From assembly GCF_051488685.1 (NCBI RefSeq), contig NZ_JBPSEH010000003.1:62001-126000 (forward strand): a stretch of 64,000 nt of DNA. Reading direction: 5' to 3'. This document shows, piece by piece, positions 1 to 7,549 of the stretch; the stretch's first letter is position 1, and every line of letters starts with the position of its first letter. The position numbers were made by a program, and so were the translations under genes. The notes beneath the pieces are model-generated. The model did not search any database, had not been told where the DNA came from, and saw only the letters and a program-made list of their open reading frames with translations. Source of the stretch: Melioribacter sp051488685 (lineage in GTDB: Bacteria; Bacteroidota; Ignavibacteria; Ignavibacteriales; Melioribacteraceae).

Positions 1-314
1 CCGCAGCAAAAGAGGTACCGAAAAAATTATGGACTAAAAGAAAAACCGTGGGAATAAGAATTCCCGACAATAAAGTGGCTTTAATGCTTGCAAAAGAATT
101 GGGCAATCCGATTATCAGCACAAGCGTTACGAACAGAAAGGGAGAAATTTTATATGACCCCGAAGAAATTAGATTGATTTTCAACAACCAGATCGATTTA
201 ATGCTCTCCGTTGGAGCTTTAGAAGGAAAACCATCCAGCATAATTGATCTAAGCGAAGAAGAACCCGAAGTAATCCGCGAAGGGGCTGGCGATATCAGTA
301 TGTTTGTTATGTAA
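1..314 (+). CDS. YciO/Sua5/YrdC-family protein, C-terminal part (gene begins before the window)
   Basis: The reading frame is open from base 3 and stops at 314, leaving about 103 residues of a C-terminus; the GTG at 48 is internal rather than a real start, because residues before it (VPKKLWTKRKTVGIRIPD) already read as family sequence. The block GIRIPD, the stretch GNPIISTSVTNR, the late motif SSIIDL and the REGAGDI ending match the YrdC-like double-stranded-RNA-binding fold of the YciO branch. Sua5/YrdC proteins make threonylcarbamoyl-AMP for tRNA t6A; YciO relatives are close in sequence, but their precise role is less certain. Only the second half of the domain is visible, so Sua5 and YciO cannot be fully separated, though the short tail without a Sua5 C-terminal domain favours YciO. 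It converges on the DUF192 gene. Confidence 0.85.
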   Translation, partial: AAKEVPKKLWTKRKTVGIRIPDNKVALMLAKELGNPIISTSVTNRKGEILYDPEEIRLIFNNQIDLMLSVGALEGKPSSIIDLSEEEPEVIREGAGDISMFVM

Positions 315-322
315 TTTTTTTG

Positions 323-348
323 CTGTCCCGAACGCTTGCTCGGGACAG
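323..348. terminator. Hairpin between convergent genes
   Basis: CTGTCCCGA (323-331) and TCGGGACAG (340-348) form a perfect 9-bp stem with an 8-base loop, lying between the stop codon at 314 and the DUF192 stop at 354. There is no good T-tract on either strand: a run of T lies before the stem on the plus strand, and the plus-strand sequence after it is only mildly T-rich. It probably ends transcription of the convergent pair but is not a classical intrinsic terminator. A dispersed repeat element is an alternative. Confidence 0.45.
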
Positions 349-353
349 TAGAT

Positions 354-914
354 TTATAATCTTCGCCAGACTATACGATCGCCCTCTTTAATGCCGTACT
401 TATCGGTAAATCCTGCATTGACTTCAACCACAAATTTTGCTGGCCGGCCCGATCGATAAGACGACTCGGAGTAAGGAGTCGTATATTTATGAATTTTCAC
501 AATGTTCCCTTCGGCATCTACAAATATCATATCGAGAGGTAGAATTGTATTCTTCATCCAGAACGATTGCTCATTTTCGTATGGAAAGATGAAAAGCATT
601 CCCTGATTTTCTGCCATATATTCGCGATACATTAGTCCTGTAGCACGTTGAACATCGTCGTCTGCGATTTCCACGTCGATTTTAACAATCTGTTCATCGC
701 TCCCGGTGACAAACGAAAGTTCACCTTCTTTTACGAATGAAAAAGCTGTCTTGTTTTTTAACGCTCTGTTCAATTCCTCATCGCCTTTATTTTTATTCAT
801 AAAAAGTCGTGGTAAATTCAATAAATAAATTAAAAAAATGATTGACGCCAGTGCAGCGATTATCTTAACCACTTTATTTCGACTTTGACTTTTTTTGGAT
901 TTGATTTTTCCCAT
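354..914 (-). CDS. Membrane-anchored DUF192 protein
   Basis: The 186-residue product has a basic N-terminus (KIKSKKSQSRNK), one membrane segment at about residues 17-35 and then a DUF192 domain over roughly residues 75-186. Family hallmarks are visible: the RATGLMYREYM block, MLFIFP, the FWMKNTILPLDMIFVD core and the closing KEGDRIVW-type ending. DUF192 proteins are small beta-rich domains, usually exported or membrane-tethered, with no agreed biochemical role. The topology predicts a periplasmic domain held by an uncleaved N-terminal anchor. The gene lies 13 bases downstream of the GHL10 gene on the same strand and is probably cotranscribed with it. Family assignment is firm; function is unknown. 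Confidence 0.88.
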   Translation of the reverse strand: MGKIKSKKSQSRNKVVKIIAALASIIFLIYLLNLPRLFMNKNKGDEELNRALKNKTAFSFVKEGELSFVTGSDEQIVKIDVEIADDDVQRATGLMYREYMAENQGMLFIFPYENEQSFWMKNTILPLDMIFVDAEGNIVKIHKYTTPYSESSYRSGRPAKFVVEVNAGFTDKYGIKEGDRIVWRRL

Positions 915-927
915 TTTTAATCTCGTT

Positions 928-2583
928 TTAGAATTTTAGTTCGGTTTTTTTATTCGACTTTTTAAATGTTATAACTATATGATTCAAATCTGTCGGTACG
1001 TCTTTCTCTACAATTATATTTTTACCTGATTTCAAAATATATTCTTTAATTAGACTTGTATCTACCGATTGATATTCGACTTTGATAGTTTCGTTGTCTT
1101 GACTGTAACAAAGCAATTTAATAGTGCCGTCGTTACCTTTAACAAGCAAGGGCTTTTGTTCTTTTGTCAGAATGTCGCTCAAGCCTTCAAATAAATCGAT
1201 GGATGGCAGACGTGAATCTCGATTACTTTCCAGCCAATATCTGTTGAGTGAAGTTATAGCAAAGTAGCAACGTGGAAATTTTAAACGGTTTATCTCCAGC
1301 CTGTAAGAATTATTTTCAGCTGGAATAAGATCGATTAAATAATCGTTACTTAAAAGTGAACTTGAATCGGGCAGGCAATAAATTGCATAATAATTAATAT
1401 CAGAACCACTATTATTATTTTGCCATCTCAATTCTATTGAGCTCGATTTTTTTGAATATTCAGCGGTAAAAGTTGATAGCTGAAAATTATTAAAAGTATC
1501 CATCCCATTAACTTTTTGTGGAATGGAAATGTTTGCAAACGATTCAATGCGGATTTCCTTAATGTTCGAGTACCTGAAGAATGCAATGCCGGCGGCGCCG
1601 ATATCTCTGGAAAAATTGACCATTTTATTTATCACTGCTTTTACTTCCGGTTTATATGCTGCTATTCCGACTACAACGTCTTTCCCGTACGAGTTATTGA
1701 CCCACTCGCGTGCAATTTTATCGAATGAAGTTTGGTCTTCAAAAGACCAATAGATCTGAGGAGCAATATAATCGAGGATGCCTCGGCGCAGCCATTCGCG
1801 AGAATCCTGATAAACCTGTGAATATCCTTCCCAGCCATACATTCCGTCAAGATTCTTGTAGATACCAATCGGAGTGGCACCAACTTTAACGTATGGCTTT
1901 TTCGATTTTATATTTTTATAAATCTGTTCAATCAACTCCGTAACGTTATTTCTACGCCATTCATTGCGATTTTTATTATTGCCATAATTGTAATAAGAAG
2001 AGTCGTCGTTAATGTTGTTACCAGGATACCTGATATAATCGAGTTGAACTCCGTCAACGTCATATTTTTCGATTAATTCCATAACCAGATTATTTAGGTA
2101 ATTTCTAACCTCTGGACGTCCTATGTCCAACCAGAGCGAAGTGCCATTTTCATCTTTATATTTTAAAATCCATTCTGGTTTTCTAACTGCAATATGGTTT
2201 GAATCCATTCTCAAAGAATTAGTAGCAAAAACCTGAACGGCATTAATCCATGCGTGAATTTCGAGTCCTCTTTTATGAGCTTCTTTCGTTGCAAACGAGA
2301 GCACGTCGAATTGCGGAGAAATAAATGGACTCGGAGGGTCGTAAGAAGAATTGAACATAACCGTACCGTTGCTTCTTACTTGAAGGTAGACAGTGTTCAA
2401 TTTTTTAGCCTTTATCGAATCGAAAATTTCAATCAAGGCATTTTTCTGGATATCGATGTCATACGTAGGAGGAGGCCAGTCGAGGCGATGGTTTGTTGCC
2501 AGCCATACTGCGCGAGTTTCTCTTTTCGATTCTGCAGGAATTATTCCTGCTACAATTAACAACAATAACAGAATTTTTTTCAT
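928..2583 (-). CDS. Secreted GHL10-type (DUF187/YngK-like) glycosidase-like protein
   Basis: The 551-residue protein starts with a signal peptide (MKKILLLLLIVAGIIPAES). A GHL10 (glycosyl-hydrolase-like, TIM-barrel) domain follows over about residues 20-350. Typical landmarks are RAVWLATNHRLDWPP near the start, HAWINAV, WLDIGRPEVRNY, DVDGVQLDYIRYPG (acidic residues at a barrel strand end) and DYIAPQIYWSFE. The C-terminal 200 residues are beta-rich and Fn3-like. GHL10 proteins are predicted to act on cell-envelope or extracellular glycans, but few have been tested, so the substrate is open. It is 6 bases downstream of aroB on the same strand, so it may be cotranscribed with the shikimate genes without a functional link. 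Confidence 0.82.
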   Translation of the reverse strand: MKKILLLLLIVAGIIPAESKRETRAVWLATNHRLDWPPPTYDIDIQKNALIEIFDSIKAKKLNTVYLQVRSNGTVMFNSSYDPPSPFISPQFDVLSFATKEAHKRGLEIHAWINAVQVFATNSLRMDSNHIAVRKPEWILKYKDENGTSLWLDIGRPEVRNYLNNLVMELIEKYDVDGVQLDYIRYPGNNINDDSSYYNYGNNKNRNEWRRNNVTELIEQIYKNIKSKKPYVKVGATPIGIYKNLDGMYGWEGYSQVYQDSREWLRRGILDYIAPQIYWSFEDQTSFDKIAREWVNNSYGKDVVVGIAAYKPEVKAVINKMVNFSRDIGAAGIAFFRYSNIKEIRIESFANISIPQKVNGMDTFNNFQLSTFTAEYSKKSSSIELRWQNNNSGSDINYYAIYCLPDSSSLLSNDYLIDLIPAENNSYRLEINRLKFPRCYFAITSLNRYWLESNRDSRLPSIDLFEGLSDILTKEQKPLLVKGNDGTIKLLCYSQDNETIKVEYQSVDTSLIKEYILKSGKNIIVEKDVPTDLNHIVITFKKSNKKTELKF

Positions 2584-2589
2584 TTACAA

Positions 2590-3687
2590 TTATGCTTCAA
2601 AGTATTGAAGACCGTTTTTAATCGAGTAGAGTACGTCCGCTTTATCGGCTTCAGCATCAATTACAAGTTTGCCCGCTTTTTCGATTAACACAAAATTAAT
2701 TGTGCCTTTTTTATTTTTTTTGTCACGAAACATAATATTATAGATTGCCTCAGAATTATATTTTTTTAATTTTATTTCGTCTCTGAATTTGATTATCAAC
2801 GAAAGATAGTTTTCCAGATATTCATCATTCATCAGCCCTATCTTATTCGAAAGATGCAAAGCACATCCAATACCAGCAATTACAGCCATGCCGTGTTTAA
2901 TTTTGTGATCTTGTTCGACTTCGATTGCATGTGCAAAAGTGTGTCCAAGATTCAAGATTTTTCTCAACCCGCTTTTTTCTTTTTCATCATTTTCAACCGT
3001 GCTTCCTTTGAACAAAACCGATTCACAGATTACCTTATTGAGAAAAGCTCCATTATAGTCAAAAGCCCTGTGATAATTTCTTGCCACGTAATTAAAAAAA
3101 TCGTCACCAATAAGTAAACCGTATTTAATTACTTCGCCGAGTCCGCACAGGATTTCTTCTCGAGGAAGGGTTTTAATAAAATCTGTTTCTATAAATACCG
3201 ATTCGGGTTGATAAAACGTGCCGATGATATTTTTTGTATGACCGTAGTTGATGCCTGTTTTGCCGCCTATAGCACTGTCGACCATAGCAAGTAAAGTCGT
3301 TGGAATATGAATATAACGAATTCCTCTTGCATAAACCGAAGCTGCAAAACCACTCAGATCCCCCGTTATGCCTCCGCCGATGGCTATTAGCAAAGTATTC
3401 CTTCCCATTTTTTTTCGAAGCATTAAATCAAAAATTTTTTTCATACTTTCAAACGACTTATTTTTTTCATCGGCTTTGAATTTATATACAATTGAGTTTC
3501 CATTAACGCCGTGCAGTAGATGTTCTATTTTTCCTTTGTGAAGTTCGTATACTTTCGAGTCGACTATAATGATCGAGTCGTTATTTTCGGCAAGTGAATT
3601 AATTTTTGAAGAATATTTAGTGAAAACGCTGCCTCCGATATAAACGTCGTAATTTCTGGAAGGGGCATCAATGTTTATTTTTTTCAT
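2590..3687 (-). CDS. aroB: 3-dehydroquinate synthase
   Basis: AroB converts DAHP to 3-dehydroquinate, the second shikimate-pathway step, in the cytoplasm using NAD and a divalent metal. The 365-residue length is typical. Visible landmarks are the NAD-binding GGGITGDLSGFAAS segment, RGIRYIHIPTTLLAMVDS, the GGKTGIN loop, GEVIKYG with the metal-ligand Glu, and LNLGHTFAHAIE and the later HG with metal-ligand histidines. The start codon lies inside the end of aroK (20-base overlap), which suggests translational coupling. Together the two genes give consecutive but non-adjacent shikimate steps, a common pairing. Confidence 0.96.
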   Translation of the reverse strand: MKKINIDAPSRNYDVYIGGSVFTKYSSKINSLAENNDSIIIVDSKVYELHKGKIEHLLHGVNGNSIVYKFKADEKNKSFESMKKIFDLMLRKKMGRNTLLIAIGGGITGDLSGFAASVYARGIRYIHIPTTLLAMVDSAIGGKTGINYGHTKNIIGTFYQPESVFIETDFIKTLPREEILCGLGEVIKYGLLIGDDFFNYVARNYHRAFDYNGAFLNKVICESVLFKGSTVENDEKEKSGLRKILNLGHTFAHAIEVEQDHKIKHGMAVIAGIGCALHLSNKIGLMNDEYLENYLSLIIKFRDEIKLKKYNSEAIYNIMFRDKKNKKGTINFVLIEKAGKLVIDAEADKADVLYSIKNGLQYFEA

Positions 3688-4216
3688 TTATTTTCCTTTG
3701 AATGTGTTGGGCAATTCTGTCAACTGTAAGACCAACAGGTCGCGAGTCGCAAACAATTGTTAAATCAGCCTGTTCATAATAATAACTTCGTTTGTCAAAC
3801 AATTTATTTATTCTTTTTATAAATTCTTCCTTGCTATAATCATTCAATACAAGATCTTTGAACAGCGGTCGATCCGTTTTGTTTTTCAATCTGTTATAGA
3901 GAGTTTCTATATCTACTTTAAGATATACTATTAAGCCGTGTTCCTTCATGAATTTTAGATTTTCATTATAAGTAATTGTCCCGCCTCCGAGCGATATAAT
4001 AGCATTGTCGTTTTGCGATATTTCTTTCAAAAGCTGGGTTTCGACATTTCTGAAATAGATTTCACCCTTTTTTTCGAATATATCGACTATCGACATTTCT
4101 TCCCGCTTAACTATTTCATCGTCGAGGTCAAAAAAGTCGAGACCCATAACATTCGCCAGTATGGGACCTATCGTACTTTTGCCGCTGGCCATGAAACCTG
4201 TAAGATAAATAACCAT
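3668..4216 (-). CDS. aroK: Shikimate kinase
   Basis: This 182-residue P-loop kinase phosphorylates shikimate at O3 using ATP. The Walker A motif GFMASGKS occupies residues 7-14. It is followed by the DLDDEIVKREEMSI shikimate-binding region (the DxD-type motif), FRNVE with a substrate-binding Arg, the SLGGGTI glycine triplet, and the lid region around KTDRPLF. It heads the aroK-aroB pair and overlaps aroB by 20 bases. Nothing is unusual in length or motifs. Confidence 0.95.
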   Translation of the reverse strand: MVIYLTGFMASGKSTIGPILANVMGLDFFDLDDEIVKREEMSIVDIFEKKGEIYFRNVETQLLKEISQNDNAIISLGGGTITYNENLKFMKEHGLIVYLKVDIETLYNRLKNKTDRPLFKDLVLNDYSKEEFIKRINKLFDKRSYYYEQADLTIVCDSRPVGLTVDRIAQHIQRKINEKNKH

Positions 4217-4279
4217 CTTTCAAATTATCATTTTTTACTTGTTCGAAATATAAGCAACTTACGAGAAATAGTTAATCAA

Positions 4280-4978
4280 TCAGAAAGGCATTAAAGCAAT
4301 AGTGTTTATAACTATTCCGATACCGAATGTCATGCCGTCTACATTTACTTTTGTAGTATACTCTTCAGGAAGCAAATAAATCCTTCCTTCATAATTCACA
4401 AATGTGTCGCTGTATTTATTTTTCAATTTAATTTCAGGGTCTCTGAAAAGAATATGTCCCCTCACAGCAATCACATCGTTTATAAAATAATCGATTCCCA
4501 GCGAAGCCTGAATTCCAAAGTCGATGTTGAATCTGGCATCTTTCGTCGATACATTCAAAACATTGCGAATCATTTTTCCAGCATAAATTCCGAGTCCTCC
4601 GCCAATAAAAAAATTGAACTTATCCGACGAAAAAGGAAGTCGATAATAAATACTTATATCAACTGGAAAGACACTGTATCCTTCTTCGATCGATATGGCA
4701 ATTCCATTGAGATTGAAATCATCCCTTGTGATTGTTTTGCGAAGCATTTCGAATGCCAGTGCTGTCTCAACTGACTCAGATATTTTGTAGCGTATTTCTA
4801 CTCCAAAGCTGTAGATATCGTTCAACTCATGATAAACTGACTGCAGCTCAGTATCTGATAATTCGGGATTTAAAAACAATTTCGATGTAGTAGTATAATT
4901 ACCTGTAAATGAAATTTCCGAAATTTGAGCCTCGACGGGAACAGCCAATGCTATTAATATGATTATCAAGCGTTTCAT
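4280..4978 (-). CDS. Small outer-membrane beta-barrel protein of unknown function
   Basis: I place the start at 4978 (MKRLIIILIALAVPVEAQ), which gives a clean signal peptide and a 232-residue product. The longer frame up to 5035 runs into the terminator hairpin of the upstream gene and adds a phenylalanine-rich stretch that does not look like a protein N-terminus. The mature part has alternating hydrophobic strands with FFIGGGLGIYAG, IQASLGIDYFINDVIAVRGHILF and a terminal aromatic-ending strand, as in the OmpA/OmpW-like porin-fold families of Bacteroidetes relatives. No ligand or partner is suggested. It follows the parvulin-type foldase gene but is separated from it by a strong terminator. 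Confidence 0.72.
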   Translation of the reverse strand: MKRLIIILIALAVPVEAQISEISFTGNYTTTSKLFLNPELSDTELQSVYHELNDIYSFGVEIRYKISESVETALAFEMLRKTITRDDFNLNGIAISIEEGYSVFPVDISIYYRLPFSSDKFNFFIGGGLGIYAGKMIRNVLNVSTKDARFNIDFGIQASLGIDYFINDVIAVRGHILFRDPEIKLKNKYSDTFVNYEGRIYLLPEEYTTKVNVDGMTFGIGIVINTIALMPF

Positions 4979-5019
4979 TGAGAATAAAAATAAATCATTG
5001 AGGAAAAAATAGAAAGGAT

Positions 5020-5044
5020 AAAAAAAGAGGGGCATAAGCCCCTC
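5020..5044 (-). terminator. Intrinsic terminator of the parvulin-type foldase gene
   Basis: Read on the minus strand just after the stop codon at 5052, GAGGGGC-TTAT-GCCCCTC forms a perfect 7-bp GC-rich stem with a 4-base loop. Seven T residues follow directly (plus-strand A at 5020-5026). This is a textbook Rho-independent terminator. It separates the foldase gene from the downstream beta-barrel gene and supports the later start of the latter. Confidence 0.9.
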
Positions 5045-5051
5045 GTTGAAA

Positions 5052-7142
5052 TCATCTAAAGAAGAGATGACGATTGTCGACTATGTCAGCTTCGTCCTTT
5101 AATTTCTGGATCCACTGAGACAGTAAAGTATTTTTCTTTCTGTTAAGCAGTTGTATTGCCAGGCCATTTTTTTGGAGTTGATAAGTTTCGGGCACAAATT
5201 TGGTTCTGTATCTAAGGTTAATAAGATATACACCGTTGCTCCCTTTAATTGGATTTGACCATTTATTCAAATCGCCTTTAAGACAATATTCGGTGAATGT
5301 GTATTCCTGTCCCACATTCGGGATGATCGATGCTGCTGTGAATTCGCCAGTTGTATCGATACGCACGCCACCCCACACTTCCATTGCAACTTCGGCGTTG
5401 CCATTGTCGCCCAATCGAGCGCGTATTTTTTCGGCAATTGCAATTGCTTTATTGAATTTCTTTTCGCGTAAGACGCGATTGCGAACAATATCTTTAACCT
5501 CGTCGAATTCTTTAAACCCTGCTTTGATTTTATCGGAAACCATTGCCACTACATAACCTGCAGGCACTTTGTAAACATCACTAATTTCTCCGACGTTGTT
5601 TTCGAATGCCCACTTCACAAGAGCCTTGTTACCACCAAGTCCTGGAATAAATTGACTTCCTTCATAGAATGGGGGTGTTTCAACAACGTTATAGTTCATC
5701 AATTTTGCTTCCGACTCGAAACCGTTTTCCTTTGCGATATATGAAAAATCTGAGGCGCTTTGATACAAATCGTCGAGCGAAGAGGCCGACATCTGAATTC
5801 GATTGACAATTTTTTCAATTACATACTCTGTGTTTGTTTTTCCAGTTACTTTAATTATATGGTAGCCGTAATTGGTTTTAATCGGTTTTTGAACCACTCC
5901 AACCTGACCCTTGAAGCACGCATCTTCGAACTCTTTTACCATTTGTCCTTTACCAAACCATCCGAGGTCACCACCTCTAAATGCGCTTCCAGGATCCTGT
6001 GATTTTTCTTTAGCCAGACTTGCAAAATCTGCGCCATTCATTAACTGGTTATAAATTTCATTTGCCTTTTTAAGATCTTCAGCATCATTAGAAGACGAGC
6101 GAACCAGAATGTGCGATGCTCTTACTGTCGGATTACTGCTGTTTATTTTTTCTACTATGCGATAAACAATGTATCCCTGACTTGTTGCCACTGGACCGAT
6201 AATATCTCCAACGTTGCTGTTATAAATCAGGTTCTGAGCTTCAGCAGGAATAGAAGTTAATGATACTGTATCTTTGGAGTAAGGTAGATCAGAGTAGATA
6301 TCCACATAGGATTTAAAGGAAGCTGTATCGCCTTTCAATTTAGCGACTATAGCTTCGAGATTATTTTTAATGCCGAGCGAATCCTGTCGTGAGGGAACTC
6401 TGCGGAATAGGACATATTTAATTTTTCTTGCAGGTTCCACCTTGAATTCTTTCTTATTTTGTTCGTAATAATCTCTAAGTTCCTGGTCTGTAACCTTAAC
6501 ATCTTTATCGGGAATTAGATTGGGATTTAATTGTATATAATCAGCTTTCATTTTAATGTTTTGTTTAATGAAAGCGTCTTTAATTTCCTGTTCACTTACA
6601 ATCAGGGAAGCAAAGAGATAATCCTGAAGTTTACGTTGTTTGAGTTGTTCTCTAATCAAATCTTCGTAATAGAGGACAATTTCTTTGTTACGCGGATCCC
6701 TCATAGCCTGTTCGTATAATTGCCTGTTGAAATTTCCTGTTGTATCGGTAAATTGTTGTCTCAGTTCTGCGGGCGGATTAGGACCCAGTAAAGCCTCTCT
6801 GACTTCATCATCCGTGACAACGATCCCAAATTCTTTAATTTTTTCGTCGATTAGTTTCTGAGTAACCAGAGCATCCCACACCTGGTCTCTGAAAAAATCC
6901 ATCTGGTTTTCATCTATTGACTGACCGGTAGCTTGTTCCTGGTTTTGACGGGCTCTTTCAACCATGTTGGAAAATTCCTGATAAGAAATACTTTCTCCAT
7001 TGATCGAACCAACATTTTGCGATTGCTGTCCCAAAAACTCAAGGACACGTGAATCCGAAATAACCATAAAAAGAACAAACAAACCGCCAACCATTAGGAT
7101 GAACCACGGAGCTAAACTCCTCATCCGTGCCATCATAGCCAT
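5052..7142 (-). CDS. Membrane-anchored SurA/PpiD-type parvulin peptidyl-prolyl isomerase
   Basis: The product is 696 residues from the ATG at 7142. A GGAGG lies 9 bases before this ATG, whereas the in-frame TTG at 7151 would touch it, so the ATG is the better start. The protein has one membrane segment (about residues 11-31). A SurA_N-type chaperone region follows at about 35-200, then a degenerate parvulin-like segment and a full parvulin domain at about 337-435 (RASHILVR, GGDLGWFGKGQMV, YGYHIIKV). The remainder is C-terminal helical and beta sequence. PpiD-like proteins help newly secreted envelope proteins fold at the periplasmic face of the inner membrane. The gene is monocistronic, ended by the 5020-5044 hairpin, and divergent from the symporter pair. 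Confidence 0.9.
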   Translation of the reverse strand: MAMMARMRSLAPWFILMVGGLFVLFMVISDSRVLEFLGQQSQNVGSINGESISYQEFSNMVERARQNQEQATGQSIDENQMDFFRDQVWDALVTQKLIDEKIKEFGIVVTDDEVREALLGPNPPAELRQQFTDTTGNFNRQLYEQAMRDPRNKEIVLYYEDLIREQLKQRKLQDYLFASLIVSEQEIKDAFIKQNIKMKADYIQLNPNLIPDKDVKVTDQELRDYYEQNKKEFKVEPARKIKYVLFRRVPSRQDSLGIKNNLEAIVAKLKGDTASFKSYVDIYSDLPYSKDTVSLTSIPAEAQNLIYNSNVGDIIGPVATSQGYIVYRIVEKINSSNPTVRASHILVRSSSNDAEDLKKANEIYNQLMNGADFASLAKEKSQDPGSAFRGGDLGWFGKGQMVKEFEDACFKGQVGVVQKPIKTNYGYHIIKVTGKTNTEYVIEKIVNRIQMSASSLDDLYQSASDFSYIAKENGFESEAKLMNYNVVETPPFYEGSQFIPGLGGNKALVKWAFENNVGEISDVYKVPAGYVVAMVSDKIKAGFKEFDEVKDIVRNRVLREKKFNKAIAIAEKIRARLGDNGNAEVAMEVWGGVRIDTTGEFTAASIIPNVGQEYTFTEYCLKGDLNKWSNPIKGSNGVYLINLRYRTKFVPETYQLQKNGLAIQLLNRKKNTLLSQWIQKLKDEADIVDNRHLFFR

Positions 7143-7262
7143 ATAAGACAACCTCCGTTTTAAGAAAAAAATTAATTTTAGAGGCTTAATTTAGATACAC
7201 ATCAACTTAAAAGCAATCATTTTTATTGTCTCGATGCAATTCAAAATTTGAAAGGATTATCC

Positions 7263-7285
7263 AAAATTAATTTGCGATTAATTTT
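7263..7285. promoter_or_regulatory. Perfect 9-bp inverted repeat upstream of the symporter pair
   Basis: AAAATTAAT (7263-7271), a 5-base spacer TTGCG, and ATTAATTTT (7277-7285) form a perfect palindrome 41 bases before the start at 7327. It sits in the 175-base divergent region between the foldase and transporter genes. It resembles a dimeric regulator site; chance is possible because the arms are all A and T. No clear promoter boxes were identified here. Confidence 0.35.
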
Positions 7286-7326
7286 AAAGCGTTCTAACTT
7301 GAAAGACGATTTTAAAAGGTTTTGAT

Positions 7327-7542
7327 ATGAAAATCGATTTTGTAAATACTTGGCTGCCTTTTATCTACCTCTATGCAGGAGGTGGAATCTTTTTTTTAAT
7401 GGGCCTAATTGTCATACGGAAATCCAGAGCACTTGATATGAGACAAAAACGACATCGATTCTGGTGGAAAGCTCTAATATTCGGATACTTTTATTTTATG
7501 CTACTTCATGCCTTTCTAATTATTGCCGCACTATATTTATGA
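7327..7542 (+). CDS. Small two-helix membrane protein preceding a symporter
   Basis: This 71-residue protein has two hydrophobic segments, about residues 10-29 and 46-69. They are separated by a strongly basic loop (RKSRALDMRQKRHRFWWK), which predicts the loop on the cytoplasmic side. Its stop lies 7 bases before the start of the symporter, so the two are almost certainly cotranscribed. Small membrane proteins are known directly upstream of some SSS-family transporters (for example DUF4212-type subunits of acetate-permease-like systems), so an accessory subunit is a reasonable inference. I do not recognise its family. Confidence 0.7.
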   Translation: MKIDFVNTWLPFIYLYAGGGIFFLMGLIVIRKSRALDMRQKRHRFWWKALIFGYFYFMLLHAFLIIAALYL

Positions 7543-7549
7543 GATCACT

